From positions 1-64,000 of the forward strand of contig REDS01000126.1 of assembly GCA_007693395.1 (NCBI GenBank): a stretch of 64,000 bases of DNA, read 5' to 3'. This DNA comes from Balneolaceae bacterium. GTDB taxonomy: Bacteria > Bacteroidota > Rhodothermia > Balneolales > Balneolaceae. Both the position numbers and the translations under genes were made by a program. Shown one piece after another: positions 27,761 through 39,015 of the stretch; positions within the stretch are counted from its first letter, which is position 1; each line of letters begins with the position of its first letter. Below the pieces are notes generated by a model. The model did no database searches. It was not told the origin of the DNA and saw only the letters and a list, made by a program, of their open reading frames with translations.

Positions 27761-27843
27761 CAACATAGTTAGTAATGCTTTATTATCCTTTTTACTTGGA
27801 TATTTATCAGTTAAAATAACTATTTCCTATCGCAACATAGTTA
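27761..27843. repeat. direct repeats in the lptF/sprA divergent promoter region
   Basis: CAACATAGTTA occurs at 27761-27771 and again at 27833-27843, 72 bp apart, in the intergenic region between divergent lptF and sprA. It may be a regulator-binding pair or chance. Nothing else was recognised in this 297-nt gap. Confidence 0.3.
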
Positions 27844-27923
27844 CGGCGTTAATCTTTTTTAAACCCCCGACAGTTATTACTCCGGTTGTTCAAGAATTTT
27901 CAGCTGCGTTAAAGTTAAAGTCT

Positions 27924-30900
27924 GTGTTTGAACTGCGTCGTTTTATTATTCTGTTGCTTGTTTCAGTGTTCATCATGCTGAGTTCAGGTACTTTATACGC
28001 TCAAAACGGGATTGAAGAGGAGGCTGTAGAAGCTTTAACTGATACCGTTCTGGCTCCCCCAAGCCCAGCTTTTCTGCGTGCATTCAGGCCTATACATGCA
28101 GAACTGATATCTGACCCATTTCTGCGATCTATCCCTGGCCTCTATTTTATTACACTGCCGCTTGAAGAGGTTGTGATTTCTACCCGTCCTGATGGAAGCT
28201 TTTTTATAGAAAAGAGAATTTCGGGGTTTCGATCCGGTGTAGCTACTTCCATGAGTTTTGAGGAGTACGCTGCCTTAAACCGAAAAAATGCGATGCGCGA
28301 AAACTGGGAACGGCTTGTTTTTGAAGCCAGGCAGAGAGAGGAAACACAACGCGGGCTTCTCGATTTCAGCCTGCAGATTCCGGGGGGCAGTCAGTCTGCT
28401 TTTACCACCATCTTTGGCAAACCTGAGGTGAATCTTCGGGTTAATGGCGTGGCACAGATGAATGTGGGTGCGTCGGTACAAAGGTCAGAAGACCCATCCC
28501 TGCCGCCGGATCAGCAGACCAGGGTTGATCCCACATTTGAGCAAAATCTTCAGCTTAACATTCAGGGAAATATCGGGGATAAACTGACGATTCAAACCGA
28601 CTGGGACACCGAGCGAATGTTCGATTATCAAAACCGGCTGAATATCGTTTATCAGGGTTATGATGATGAAATCATCAAATCGATCGAAATGGGTAACGTG
28701 AGTATGAATACCGGTAACTCGTTAATTCGTGGCAGTGGGGCGTTGTTCGGGATTAAAAGTGTTGCCGAACTGGGTTCACTTCGGATAACATCGGTTATTT
28801 CGCAACAGGATGGTGAAAGCAATGTTGAAACCATTCGGGGCGGTTCGCAGGAGAGGGTCATTCAGCTTCGCCCGGCCGACTACAGTGACGACCGCCACTT
28901 CTTCCTGGATTTTTTCACTCGCCAGCAGTTCGAGAGTAGTATGGCAAATCCGCAGCAGTTGTCGCAAACGCTTCAGATCGCTGATGTGGAGATCTGGATT
29001 TTAAGAGAGAATATTCAGTCTGATGAGGGGGCACGCCTTGCTGTTGCGCTGGCTGGAAAAGGGGTAAATCAGCTGCCAGACGGTACGTTTGGCCCGCCGG
29101 ATAACCGCCAGGATATTTTCCCTGCAGAGCTTCTGAATCAGTTCAGAGATCCTCAAGTGGGTATTTCTGCTTCGGATCTTGGTGTACAGGATTCCCGGAA
29201 TTTCGAGGAGGGGTATTTTACGCTGCTACAGGAGGGGGTGGATTACACCATCAATACCATAACGGGATTTATTTCGCTGAGACGCTCTCTTGGCTCCCGT
29301 GAAGTTCTTGCTGTTGCCTACAATTACCGCGGGCCCGGGAACGAGCTTGTCAATGTTGGTGAGATTAACAGGGGCGGCGGCGATAGGATTTTTCTGAAGA
29401 TGCTTAGGCCAAAGAATGTCTCAACCGATAATTTTCTCTTCCCGATTACCATGCGGAATATCTATTCCCTTGGCGTGACGAACATTACCCGCGAAAGCCT
29501 GGATATAGAGCTCCAGTTCACCGAAGAGAATGTGGCACGTAACAGGTTGCCGGGAAGGAATTCCACGCTTCTGCAGGATCTTGGTCTCGACCGTGTTGAC
29601 TCACAGGGAGCGCTTGAGCCGGATAACCAGATCGATTTTGGAACAGGAACGCTCGATGCCCAGAACGGCCTTATTATTTTCCCCTACCTGGAACCGTTCG
29701 GAAACCGCATGAGGGAAGTACTCAAGGATTCGCCCGCTTCCGAGGAAGATATCAACCGGCTTGTGTACAGAGAGCTTTATACAGAACGGCAGCGAAATGC
29801 AGCTCAGAGTTCAAAAAACAGCTTCTACCAGTTTGCGGGTACATCGCGGGGTGGTGCTCAGGAAAATTTCAATCTTGGTATTGCACTTGTTGAAGGTTCT
29901 GTGCGGGTTTATGCCAATGGTTCGCTGCTTCAGGAGAATGTAGATTACCAGGTAGATTACTCTTTTGGAAGCATCACCATTTTAAATGACCGCTACACGG
30001 CGCCGGGGCAGGATATCCGCATTGAGTACGAAAACCAGTCTCTCACTTCCATTGAGCAGCGAACCTTTACAGGGTTACGGGCAGAGTACGGGGTTACCAA
30101 TGACTTCACCTTAGGAGGCACGTTTTTCCGGTTTAGTGAGCGCCCGCTGGATGATAAAATCAGAATAGGTGATGAACCGATCAACAACTCTGTGTTCGGC
30201 CTGGATGCCAATGCCCGGTTCGAAACACCATTCATCACCCGTTTTCTCGACTCACTGCCACTTTTACAAACCCGCGAGCGGTCGGAGTTTACATTTAGCG
30301 GAGAGTTTGCACAGCTTAGGCCCGGAGTTTCTGAAACCCGCGCTGTGAGGCGAGCTATCCGTAATAATGAGCTTTTTCCTGATGAGGAGCAGGGGCTCTC
30401 TTTTCTTGATGATTTTGAGGGTGCAAGCATAAAAGTAAATCTGCTGAATGCCACACGATGGCATCTCGCAGCTGCTCCGGCGGCAGTACCAGGTTACGAT
30501 CCCGACCGTGGTTTTTTTGAAGAGGACGATTTTCCCGGACAGCCGGTTAGCACCCAGCAGTCAAGGTTAGACAGGTCAGATCTTCGGTCAAAATTCTCCT
30601 GGTACACTATTCCAAGAAATATTTCTACCATTCTGGATAATGTTGAATTTACCCCTGAGTCCACACCTGTTCGTATAACTGACGTTTTTCCCGGCCGTGA
30701 AACACAAAATCCTCAGGAAGAGATCATTACCACGCTGGATGTGTTTTACAACCCCACGGCAAGAGGCCAATACAATTACAATATGAATCTTCGTCAACTG
30801 CTCGAAAATGAACCAGAAAATACCTGGGGAGGTATGACAGCAGTGATCCCATCAGGCCAGGAAGATTTTACCCAAAATAACATTGAGTTTCTTGAATTCT

Positions 30901-33900
30901 GGGTACAGCCAATTCTGCCTGATGGCCGCCTGCCTTCCGGTGCAACCATTGATGATTATGATGGCCGGATTTACATCGATATCGGGCTGGTATCGGAAGA
31001 TGTGATTCCTAATTCAAAAATAAATACCGAAGATGGCCTCGCCCTCAATCCTGAAACATTGATTTTGGATAGTGCTGCTAATCCGAGGTCGGCATTGCCT
31101 GCCAACCCGCCACCACCCGAGGGCCAATTTTCTAACATAAACCGTGATCTTGAAGATGTTGGGCTTGATGGCCTGCCAAATAGCGGAGGGGTAAATGGAT
31201 TAGACGAACAAACAGTTTTTGCAGACTTTGTGAATGAAATGCGCGAACAGTTTGGTGCTGATAGTGAAAAGTTTCAGAGAATTCAGGCAGACCCTTCAAA
31301 CGATGATTATATATTCTATGGGCAATCTGATGTACAAGACAGGCCGCTCCATGAGCGTTTTCACCGCCTGCTCGGCTTTACCGATGGAAATACCCCGATT
31401 GATCAGAGTGATAAACGTGCAATAACCAATCGGCCGGATACAGAAGGTCTCGTCAACCCATCGTCCGTGGCACTCACAAATGCCTATTTTCAATACGAGG
31501 TGGCATTTAACCCTGCCGATGAAGCAGGGTTGGAATCGGGCAGGCCGGAGACTTTTATTGTAGACCGAGTACCGGGCAGCCGTCAGCAGGATCGCTGGTA
31601 CCAGGTAAGAATTCCACTTAGTGAATTCAAACGGCAAGTAGGGGATATCAACGACTTTCAGAACATTACCTATATTCGTATGTGGATGTCGGGTTACAAG
31701 CAGCCATTTACCCTTCGCTTTGCCACCCTTGAATTTGTGGGGAGCCAGTGGCGTCAGGATGAAACCATCAACCAAAACAGTGACCCAACAGCTGAACTTC
31801 GTATAAGCACCATAAACATCGAAGAGAATTCAAACCGAAGGCCTATACCTTACCGCCAGCCGCTTGGAGCGATCAGGGCACAGAACAGAGGCAGCCAGCT
31901 GCAGTCGCTGCAGAATGAGCAGTCTATTGTATTGGATGTTTCTAACCTCAGTCCCGGTGGTGTTCAGCTGATAAAACGAGTTTATCCCGGCGGGCTTGAT
32001 CTGCTGAATTATACCAATATGCGGATGTTTGTGCATGGTGAAGGGTATGAAAACCGTGAAGATGCAGAACTGGTAATGCGTTTCGGTAACGACCTTGAGA
32101 ATAACTACTACGAATACAGACAGCCGGTAACACCTTCTGATCCAAACTTTCCCTATTTACCATTTGATCCCGGCAACTCGGGCCAGCTGCTTGATGAAGC
32201 TGAACGGGTATGGCTCTATGAGGAGAACAGTATGAATATTGTTCTATCTGCATTTAATCAGTTAAAGCAACTGCGCGATCAGGAAGCAGGAACTGATTTC
32301 TCTGATATCTACGAACGTGCTGATATTCTTGAAGATGCCGTTCCTGGTGCTGTGGTGGCAATCCGGGGAAATCCCTCTCTCGGTCGTATTACTGAAGTTG
32401 GTATGGGTATCAGGAATCCGTTTGATCCTTCAGATCCTTCAGGAAACGGTACGCCAATACTTAATGCACAGTTCTGGCTTAACGAGCTGCGGGTTTCCGG
32501 CTTTGATAATGAGCGTGGCTGGGCGGCAACGGCTAATTCAACCCTTCGACTTGCTGATTTTGCCACCGTGAACGCAAACCTATCACGTCAAACGCAGGGT
32601 TTTGGCTCTATCGATTCCAGGCTGGGACAGAGAAGGGTAAGTAACGAACTTGCCTACGATATCAACACCACCATAAACCTGGACAGTTTTATCCCGGAGC
32701 GATACGGATGGAATATTCCGGTAAATCTTTCTGCGAGGCGTTCATCATCCATACCAAAATATCTGCCAAACCAGGGGGATATTCGTTTTTCTGAGTTTGA
32801 GGATGCCGTACTTGCCAGAACAGATATTGGTACCGAGCAACAGGAGCTGTTAATCGAACAGCAGAAGCGCGAAATCGAGACATTTAGTGAAGCGTACGCC
32901 ATCAACTTCTCAAATATCTCAAAACGAAATTCGCAGAACCCAATTACGCGTGCCCTGGTTGATAATACCACACTCAATTACAACTACAACACTACAAACG
33001 GCAGAAATCCGCAGTTCAGATTTCAGGATAGCTGGAACTACAATGCCTCGGTTCGATACAATGTCGCCATCAGAAATGTGCGGTTTTTGAGGCCATTCGG
33101 TTTTCTGGAAGATGTGCCGCTTTTGAACAGCATTTCCGGTTTTCAGCTGGGATATACACCGAATAACGTTACCACATCTCTTAGTACGAGGCGAGCTTAT
33201 GAGGAAAGAAAACGCAGAATTTTACCGGGCGAAACCGAGCAACCACTGCAACAGACACATAGCTTCACCTACAACACAAATTTTGGTTTTGGATACAATC
33301 TCACCCGTTCCATTAATACCTCGTTTCAGTCGCAAAGCGTATTCGATCTTGCCCGTATTTCTGTAGCAGAGGGGGAGTTCCAGGGTGTTGACAGTACTGC
33401 TTTTAGCCTGCTGCCCTCGATGGATGTATACCGCGATCTTATTACAGGCGACGTTTCACCCCGCCGAAACAGTTATACCGAGAATTATACTGCCAGCTGG
33501 CAGCCGCGGTTCAATCAAACCCGTGCACTGAACTGGCTTTCTTACAATGCGCGCTATTCGGGTGGTTTCAGATGGGAAAACACACCTTTTGGTTCAAATC
33601 TCGGAGCGAGGGTTTCGAACACATTCCGCCTCGATCATACCCTGCGTATTGACACAAATAATCTGTTTAACCGAATACCATTTTATGAAAATGCTGTATC
33701 GGCAGATAGCCAGGAGCGCAGAGATAGGCAGTCCATGCGAAACCGCAATAATGACGAAGATGAGGAACTGGGATACACCTTCACTGAGAACCTTGTTTAC
33801 TTCAGCAGGAAAATAGCTCTGGCGCTGCTTAGCTTCCGCAGTATTGATATTACCTATAACGACGCAAAATCATCGGCTCAAGCAGGTTATGAAGGCGGCT

Positions 33901-35162
33901 CACAATTTTTCGATCTATTTTCAGCCGATTCTTTTACGCCATCATTTGGGTACAGGCTCGGGATTGTGGAGCGCATTTCACAAGACAGGCTGATTGCAAA
34001 TCCCGATGGGATGAGTACTATTCAGCTGCCGGCAAACAATACGTTTAATGATAACATTACACTGGGAACACAGCTTAGCCCATTCAGTAATGTAACGGTT
34101 GACCTAAACTGGCAAACACAGTGGGAAGAGCAGGTAACAGAATCTATTTCTCTGGACGCAGAGAATATAATTACGTCGGTGCGCAGCGCTTCCGGTACCA
34201 TCACTTCCAGCGTTTGGGCGTTTGGTGGGGGATATGAAGATCTCTTCAGGAGCCAGCTTCAGTCTGCATTTGATGGAATGAATGATGTTGAGAATATCAT
34301 TCGTGATCCACAAGGTAAAACGAATACACTTTTAAACCGTGTAAACCTGCAGGAAGATTTCAGGCAGGCATATCTTGGCAGCTCAAATTCAACTGGTAAG
34401 CGAAACTTCACGGCTATCCCTATGCCAAACTGGAGGGTAAACTGGGCGGGCTTAGAACGTATGATTCCATTTGTGGGCGACTATATGCAGAGGGCCACCA
34501 TCTCGCATGCATACACAGGCCTTTACAGGCTGGGCTGGAATCTGAATAACGATCCCGGAGAGATTATTACGAGAAGGGTGGGAATCTATACGGTTGAGGA
34601 TATCCGGTCTGAATTCGAACCAAATACGGTAAATATCGAAAGAAGATTTTCGCCGCTGGTTCAGCTGAATATTACCTGGGATAACGGATTAAGAACGCAG
34701 ATTGGCTATGAAAAGAGTAATATCACCAGTCTTTCATTGTCGAATACTCAGGTTATTGAACGCGTTTCTAAAGGGATGAGGTTTTCCGTTGCCTACACAC
34801 TTCGAAACTTTAGGATTCCGTTTGTCCGCACACTTGCAAGCAATGTGGACCTAACACTTAATGGCAGCATTATTGAAGATACTGAGCAGCGATTTCTGCT
34901 TGATGCCGACCTCGACAGAGCACTACAGCAGAACAGCCAGACAATTGAACGCGACCCTTCCATTTATGATTTTACACCCAGCCCGCCTACAGGGCAATCT
35001 CGTATCAATACATCAGCCGTAATTGGATATCGATTCTCAAATACCGTTCAGGCTAATTTTGAGTATGCTTTCAGCCAGATTCTTCCAAAATCATCCCGAA
35101 CATTCAAAAGAACCACCCACGATATTCGGTTCAATTTCAGGATTAATATTCGATCTACGTAG
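27924..35162 (+). CDS. sprA: SprA/Sov, outer-membrane translocon of the type IX secretion system
   Basis: A 2412-residue protein, the expected size for SprA, the very large beta-barrel that forms the T9SS pore in the outer membrane. The Sec signal peptide is residues 1-26 (ends TLYAQ). The N-terminal SprA_N region has PEVNLRVNGVAQMNVGA, LTIQTDWDTERMFDY and NTGNSLIRGSGALFGIK, and a second SprA_N-like block recurs around residues 420-700. The remainder is alternating beta-strand sequence rich in aromatic residues, ending RTTHDIRFNFRINI, typical of a closing strand. It starts at GTG 27924. It would export proteins with NYPNPFNP-type tails such as the amylase at 15102. Other T9SS parts (PorV, GldKLMN, PorU) are not in this window. 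Confidence 0.95.
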   Translation: MFELRRFIILLLVSVFIMLSSGTLYAQNGIEEEAVEALTDTVLAPPSPAFLRAFRPIHAELISDPFLRSIPGLYFITLPLEEVVISTRPDGSFFIEKRISGFRSGVATSMSFEEYAALNRKNAMRENWERLVFEARQREETQRGLLDFSLQIPGGSQSAFTTIFGKPEVNLRVNGVAQMNVGASVQRSEDPSLPPDQQTRVDPTFEQNLQLNIQGNIGDKLTIQTDWDTERMFDYQNRLNIVYQGYDDEIIKSIEMGNVSMNTGNSLIRGSGALFGIKSVAELGSLRITSVISQQDGESNVETIRGGSQERVIQLRPADYSDDRHFFLDFFTRQQFESSMANPQQLSQTLQIADVEIWILRENIQSDEGARLAVALAGKGVNQLPDGTFGPPDNRQDIFPAELLNQFRDPQVGISASDLGVQDSRNFEEGYFTLLQEGVDYTINTITGFISLRRSLGSREVLAVAYNYRGPGNELVNVGEINRGGGDRIFLKMLRPKNVSTDNFLFPITMRNIYSLGVTNITRESLDIELQFTEENVARNRLPGRNSTLLQDLGLDRVDSQGALEPDNQIDFGTGTLDAQNGLIIFPYLEPFGNRMREVLKDSPASEEDINRLVYRELYTERQRNAAQSSKNSFYQFAGTSRGGAQENFNLGIALVEGSVRVYANGSLLQENVDYQVDYSFGSITILNDRYTAPGQDIRIEYENQSLTSIEQRTFTGLRAEYGVTNDFTLGGTFFRFSERPLDDKIRIGDEPINNSVFGLDANARFETPFITRFLDSLPLLQTRERSEFTFSGEFAQLRPGVSETRAVRRAIRNNELFPDEEQGLSFLDDFEGASIKVNLLNATRWHLAAAPAAVPGYDPDRGFFEEDDFPGQPVSTQQSRLDRSDLRSKFSWYTIPRNISTILDNVEFTPESTPVRITDVFPGRETQNPQEEIITTLDVFYNPTARGQYNYNMNLRQLLENEPENTWGGMTAVIPSGQEDFTQNNIEFLEFWVQPILPDGRLPSGATIDDYDGRIYIDIGLVSEDVIPNSKINTEDGLALNPETLILDSAANPRSALPANPPPPEGQFSNINRDLEDVGLDGLPNSGGVNGLDEQTVFADFVNEMREQFGADSEKFQRIQADPSNDDYIFYGQSDVQDRPLHERFHRLLGFTDGNTPIDQSDKRAITNRPDTEGLVNPSSVALTNAYFQYEVAFNPADEAGLESGRPETFIVDRVPGSRQQDRWYQVRIPLSEFKRQVGDINDFQNITYIRMWMSGYKQPFTLRFATLEFVGSQWRQDETINQNSDPTAELRISTINIEENSNRRPIPYRQPLGAIRAQNRGSQLQSLQNEQSIVLDVSNLSPGGVQLIKRVYPGGLDLLNYTNMRMFVHGEGYENREDAELVMRFGNDLENNYYEYRQPVTPSDPNFPYLPFDPGNSGQLLDEAERVWLYEENSMNIVLSAFNQLKQLRDQEAGTDFSDIYERADILEDAVPGAVVAIRGNPSLGRITEVGMGIRNPFDPSDPSGNGTPILNAQFWLNELRVSGFDNERGWAATANSTLRLADFATVNANLSRQTQGFGSIDSRLGQRRVSNELAYDINTTINLDSFIPERYGWNIPVNLSARRSSSIPKYLPNQGDIRFSEFEDAVLARTDIGTEQQELLIEQQKREIETFSEAYAINFSNISKRNSQNPITRALVDNTTLNYNYNTTNGRNPQFRFQDSWNYNASVRYNVAIRNVRFLRPFGFLEDVPLLNSISGFQLGYTPNNVTTSLSTRRAYEERKRRILPGETEQPLQQTHSFTYNTNFGFGYNLTRSINTSFQSQSVFDLARISVAEGEFQGVDSTAFSLLPSMDVYRDLITGDVSPRRNSYTENYTASWQPRFNQTRALNWLSYNARYSGGFRWENTPFGSNLGARVSNTFRLDHTLRIDTNNLFNRIPFYENAVSADSQERRDRQSMRNRNNDEDEELGYTFTENLVYFSRKIALALLSFRSIDITYNDAKSSAQAGYEGGSQFFDLFSADSFTPSFGYRLGIVERISQDRLIANPDGMSTIQLPANNTFNDNITLGTQLSPFSNVTVDLNWQTQWEEQVTESISLDAENIITSVRSASGTITSSVWAFGGGYEDLFRSQLQSAFDGMNDVENIIRDPQGKTNTLLNRVNLQEDFRQAYLGSSNSTGKRNFTAIPMPNWRVNWAGLERMIPFVGDYMQRATISHAYTGLYRLGWNLNNDPGEIITRRVGIYTVEDIRSEFEPNTVNIERRFSPLVQLNITWDNGLRTQIGYEKSNITSLSLSNTQVIERVSKGMRFSVAYTLRNFRIPFVRTLASNVDLTLNGSIIEDTEQRFLLDADLDRALQQNSQTIERDPSIYDFTPSPPTGQSRINTSAVIGYRFSNTVQANFEYAFSQILPKSSRTFKRTTHDIRFNFRINIRST

Positions 35163-35334
35163 CGCTGATTATTATTTGATTTGCAGGAAATAAAAAAAAC
35201 TAATGCATTTTTGGTTGGAAAGTGCATACCCTGTTCAGAGTTTGGTGGCGGTAGTGTAGTACAACAACCGGGTATTGCAATCCCGGGTAATAATGGGCGA
35301 AAAATGAGATCCCCTCCAAAAGGTTCAGCAATGG

Positions 35335-36561
35335 CTATTTACCGAATGTTAAAACCTTAACAGGGTCGGTTTTGGCTGCTACTCGGGCTGGCAGCCACGA
35401 GGCAAGCGTACAGAGCAGAATGGTGATGGCCGCAACTATTACAAAATCGAGAAATTGAGGCTCTACAGGGGCTGTGCTCATGTAATAGTTCTCCTCAGAA
35501 AGAGGAATAATCTGAAACGTGATCTGAAGCCAGTAAAACAGAAGTGAAATACCAATCCCAATTATCAGTCCGGACATCGCCACGAAAAGCCCCTCAAGAA
35601 GAAAAATCTGACGAATTGCCTTACTCTTGGCACCGATTGTCTTCAGAATACCGATATCTTTGATACGTTCCAGCACCATCATTAGCACAGTTCCAATCAG
35701 GTTGAAAGCCGCTACAATAATCATCACACCGATAACAAGAGGAATGGTCTCTTCCTGCAAATCTATCCAAGCGAAGATATTTCTGTAGCGCTGATAGATA
35801 CTCTCAGTAAAGTAGGGAAAGCCGGTTCTGCTACTAATTTCGGCATAAACTGCTTCGATCTGATTAGGGTTCTCAACATTGATCTCAAGAACACTGGCAT
35901 GCCGTGGATTAAAATTGAAGAGATTTTTCACGAACTGAACATCGGCCAGGGCAAAATTATCATCAAACCGCGCAATACCTGTTTGGTAAATGCCTGTGAG
36001 TGTGAACTGCTGAATTTCGGGTGAATTGAACGGAGTGGGGAGCCCATCAATGGCATAGGTTGTAATTCTGCTGCCTATATCAGCACCAATGGTTCGCGTA
36101 AGTGCACTTCCTAAAATGATACCCGGCAGGCCATTCTCTTGCACGCTGAGATCGTACTCACCTGATATGATGTAGGTCCGCAAATTGGTTACATCACCGG
36201 TTTCCGGCACTCCTTTTATTACTGTTCCACTAACATCGCGGGTTGACTGTACCATTACCTGTCCGATGATTACTGGCTGCGACTCCGCTACTCCCGGAAT
36301 AGCGGCAACATATGCCTGAAGAGTGTCAGCTCTTAGAAGTGGTTCACCTGTATACGTTGTAATGGTAATATGAGGAGCAAACCCAACAATTTTTTCATTG
36401 ATGGTTGATTTGAACCCGTGTACAATCGAAAGAGCAATGAGTAGTCCTGCAGAACCGATGGCAACCCCGGCAATGGCCATAAATTTAATAAAGGAAAGAA
36501 ACCGCGAATCTCGTTTATTGCCTTTAAAGTATTTTCCGGCAATGTACCAGGTAAATTTCAT
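35335..36561 (-). CDS. LolC/LolE-family lipoprotein-releasing ABC permease
   Basis: A 408-residue permease with the LolCE/FtsX layout. The N-terminal helix (about residues 22-48) is preceded by the diagnostic IAGKYFKGNKRD start, then comes a periplasmic MacB_PCD-like domain, then three C-terminal helices. The ATPase-contacting loop is VLERIKDIGILKTIGAKSK. LolCDE transfers outer-membrane lipoproteins to LolA; in Bacteroidota-like lineages a single LolC/E type often serves. The gene follows lysS by 43 nt on the same strand, so the two are probably co-transcribed. No LolD lies alongside. Confidence 0.9.
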   Translation of the reverse strand: MKFTWYIAGKYFKGNKRDSRFLSFIKFMAIAGVAIGSAGLLIALSIVHGFKSTINEKIVGFAPHITITTYTGEPLLRADTLQAYVAAIPGVAESQPVIIGQVMVQSTRDVSGTVIKGVPETGDVTNLRTYIISGEYDLSVQENGLPGIILGSALTRTIGADIGSRITTYAIDGLPTPFNSPEIQQFTLTGIYQTGIARFDDNFALADVQFVKNLFNFNPRHASVLEINVENPNQIEAVYAEISSRTGFPYFTESIYQRYRNIFAWIDLQEETIPLVIGVMIIVAAFNLIGTVLMMVLERIKDIGILKTIGAKSKAIRQIFLLEGLFVAMSGLIIGIGISLLFYWLQITFQIIPLSEENYYMSTAPVEPQFLDFVIVAAITILLCTLASWLPARVAAKTDPVKVLTFGK

Positions 36562-36604
36562 GTGCTTGTTACGGGTTACCGGTTGGCTGTTTTATCAACT
36601 CCTG

Positions 36605-38128
36605 TTATTCAGGCCTCATCAGAGGGAAAAAGAGAACATCACGAATAGATTCGGAGTTGGTCATGATCATCGCCAGTCGGTCGATACCAATACCAATTCC
36701 AGCCGTTGGGGGCATTCCGTACTCGATGGCTCTGAGAAAATCCTCATCGATAGTCATTGCTTCGTCATCTCCTTCGCTGCGTAAACGTGCCTGATCTTCA
36801 AAACGTCTGCGCTGATCAACAGGATCATTTAGTTCTGAAAATGCGTTGGCAATCTCTTTGCCGTTACAAATGGCTTCGAACCGTTCTACAAGGCCCTCTT
36901 TGTTACTGTGTTTTTTTGCAAGCGGACTCATTTCAATCGGGTAATCGGTAATGAAAACCGGCTGTATAAGTTTGGATTCAACAAACTCACCAAAAATTTC
37001 ATCGATCAGTTTGCCCTTGCCCATTCCTTTTTCGATATGGATACCAAGTGATTCTGCAATTTCAATGATTTGCTCCTCACTTTTTCCGTAGAGATTATGC
37101 CCGGTCTCTTTTTCGATTGCCTCAAACATTGGGATTCTCGGCCAGGGCCGTTTGAAGTCAATCTCATGCTCACCAACTTTAACAACAGTAGAGCCGTGAA
37201 GTGTAATGGCCACCTGCTCAATCATCTCCTCCATAAAATCCATCATCCAGTTGTAATCTCTGTAAGCCACATAAAGCTCTACCTGTGTAAATTCCGGATT
37301 GTGGAATCGCGAAAGGCCTTCATTGCGAAAATCTTTCGAGAACTCATACACACCGTCAAATCCGCCTACAATCAAACGTTTCAGATAAAGCTCGTTTGCA
37401 ATACGCAGATAAAGAGGCATATCGAGAGCATTGTGGTGTGTCTTGAACGGGCGCGCGGTTGCACCACCATAAATTGGCTGCAAAATGGGGGTTTCAACCT
37501 CGAGGTAGCCACGTTCATTCATAAACTCCCGCATGGTTTGCACCATTTTTGTGCGTTTGATGAATGCATCGCGCACGTATGGGTTTACCACCAGATCCAC
37601 ATACCGCTGGCGGTAACGCAGCTCTTTATCGGAAAAAGCATCGTAGCGAACAATTTCGCCTGCTTCATTTTCTACCTCTTTAGGTGTTGGGAGCGGTCGG
37701 ACTGTCTTCCCAAGAAACGTGAACTCTTCTGCGTGGATTGTGGTCTCCCCGGTGCGGGTTTTAAAGATGAATCCCTTGATGCCAACAAAATCTCCAATAT
37801 CTGTAAGCTTCTTGAAAACTGTGTTATAGAGATCAGTGCCAACATCATCCCTGCGGATGTAAACCTGAATTAAACCTTCTGAATCCTGAACTGTGAAGAA
37901 CGAAGCTTTCCCCATGATGCGGCGTGTCATCACCCGCCCGGCAACGGAAACTCTCACCGCATTCTCATGATCTTCAGTGATGAGTGATTCATCAGCAAGA
38001 ATTTCTGAAGAAAGGTGGGTTACGTTGTAATTGGTAGGGAAGGGGTTTATGCCGCTCTCTCTGAGCTGATCAAGCTTTTCGAGCCGGATTTGTTGTTGTT
38101 CACTTAAAGAGGGTTCAGGATTACTCAT
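36605..38128 (-). CDS. lysS: lysyl-tRNA synthetase, class II
   Basis: A 507-residue class II LysRS. The OB-fold anticodon domain (about residues 55-160) includes [19 protein letters not shown]. The catalytic core has motif 1 region [20 protein letters not shown], motif 2 [19 protein letters not shown] and motif 3 [20 protein letters not shown]. It ends with FFPLMRPE, normal for the family. It charges tRNA-Lys. It is the first gene of a two-gene minus-strand unit with the LolC/E permease; a 284-nt divergent region separates it from the PPTase gene, with no feature recognised in it. Confidence 0.97.
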   Translation of the reverse strand: MSNPEPSLSEQQQIRLEKLDQLRESGINPFPTNYNVTHLSSEILADESLITEDHENAVRVSVAGRVMTRRIMGKASFFTVQDSEGLIQVYIRRDDVGTDLYNTVFKKLTDIGDFVGIKGFIFKTRTGETTIHAEEFTFLGKTVRPLPTPKEVENEAGEIVRYDAFSDKELRYRQRYVDLVVNPYVRDAFIKRTKMVQTMREFMNERGYLEVETPILQPIYGGATARPFKTHHNALDMPLYLRIANELYLKRLIVGGFDGVYEFSKDFRNEGLSRFHNPEFTQVELYVAYRDYNWMMDFMEEMIEQVAITLHGSTVVKVGEHEIDFKRPWPRIPMFEAIEKETGHNLYGKSEEQIIEIAESLGIHIEKGMGKGKLIDEIFGEFVESKLIQPVFITDYPIEMSPLAKKHSNKEGLVERFEAICNGKEIANAFSELNDPVDQRRRFEDQARLRSEGDDEAMTIDEDFLRAIEYGMPPTAGIGIGIDRLAMIMTNSESIRDVLFFPLMRPE

Positions 38129-38412
38129 TGAAAATAATTTAAAATACGGTTCACATTCGTTTACAGCCTCAAAAGATACGGATTTATAAAATGATATAGT
38201 AAGGTCTTGGCGAGATGGCTAGTGATGAATGAATGCTCCCAATGAGCAACCTATTAGCGATTGATGTGTAGCAAAAAAATTTCAGGCTGTGCGGGGTGTA
38301 ATCCGAAAACTCACCGAAATTCTATATTTCCGTGCAACTCTTCATCGGTTTCATGTGGAGCAAGGTACCATAATTGCGTACCTTTACATCAAATTTAATT
38401 CATTTATAAGCA

Positions 38413-39015
38413 TTGCCAGAACGAATTTTGCATACTCATCTGCCAGACGAAATCCTGCTATCGCATGTCCTCATTCATATTGAGAAAAAACAGATCGATA
38501 AAAACACGCAGGAGTCTATAACCGGTTCAAAACTCATCAAAACACTGGCAAAGAAGTATTACGAGGAATCCATCACAGAAATTATCTCCAAAAAGTATGA
38601 AAAGCCCAGGGCGTTTATTCGCGACACAGAGATTTCTGTAAGCTTTTCTCATACAAAGAATGGACTCTCCGCGAGTTTGTCAAAAATCTACACAGTTGGC
38701 TGCGATATCGAACTGACAGACAGAAGCGTGAGTCCCGCACTTCTCGCACGCATGCGCTGCCCCTCTGAAGGAGAAAACCTCTATAAAAAAGCAGATCCCA
38801 TTCAGATATGGACACTTAAAGAGGCCGCCCTGAAAATGATTGGAACCGGGTTGCGAAAGCCAATGAACAGCGTAACCGTTACTATGCTAGAAGATTCTTT
38901 GTTTGATGTGGAATTTGGTGATGGAAAACGTGCAAAAATTTGTAGTTTTGAACATAAAGATCATTGGATTTCCATTTGCTACCATAAACATAACATGCCC
39001 CAGGCCTCTCTATGA
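38413..39015 (+). CDS. 4'-phosphopantetheinyl transferase (Sfp/AcpT-like)
   Basis: A 200-residue protein with the two PPTase signatures: VGCDIE (D98 and E100 as Mg ligands) and WTLKEAALKMIGTG (W133, K136, E137). It transfers phosphopantetheine from CoA to carrier proteins such as ACP. The length fits the compact Sfp-type half of the superfamily, longer than AcpS. It starts at TTG 38413, and no upstream in-frame ATG is available. Its stop overlaps the ATG of the next gene by 4 nt, so the three genes to 40648 are translationally coupled. No polyketide or peptide synthase gene is nearby, so fatty-acid ACP is the likeliest substrate. Confidence 0.85.
   Translation: MPERILHTHLPDEILLSHVLIHIEKKQIDKNTQESITGSKLIKTLAKKYYEESITEIISKKYEKPRAFIRDTEISVSFSHTKNGLSASLSKIYTVGCDIELTDRSVSPALLARMRCPSEGENLYKKADPIQIWTLKEAALKMIGTGLRKPMNSVTVTMLEDSLFDVEFGDGKRAKICSFEHKDHWISICYHKHNMPQASL

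Noticed and set aside
37070-37873. 267-codon plus-strand ORF opposite lysS
   Set aside because: It is antisense to the conserved lysS core; no recognisable domain was seen in the translated product.
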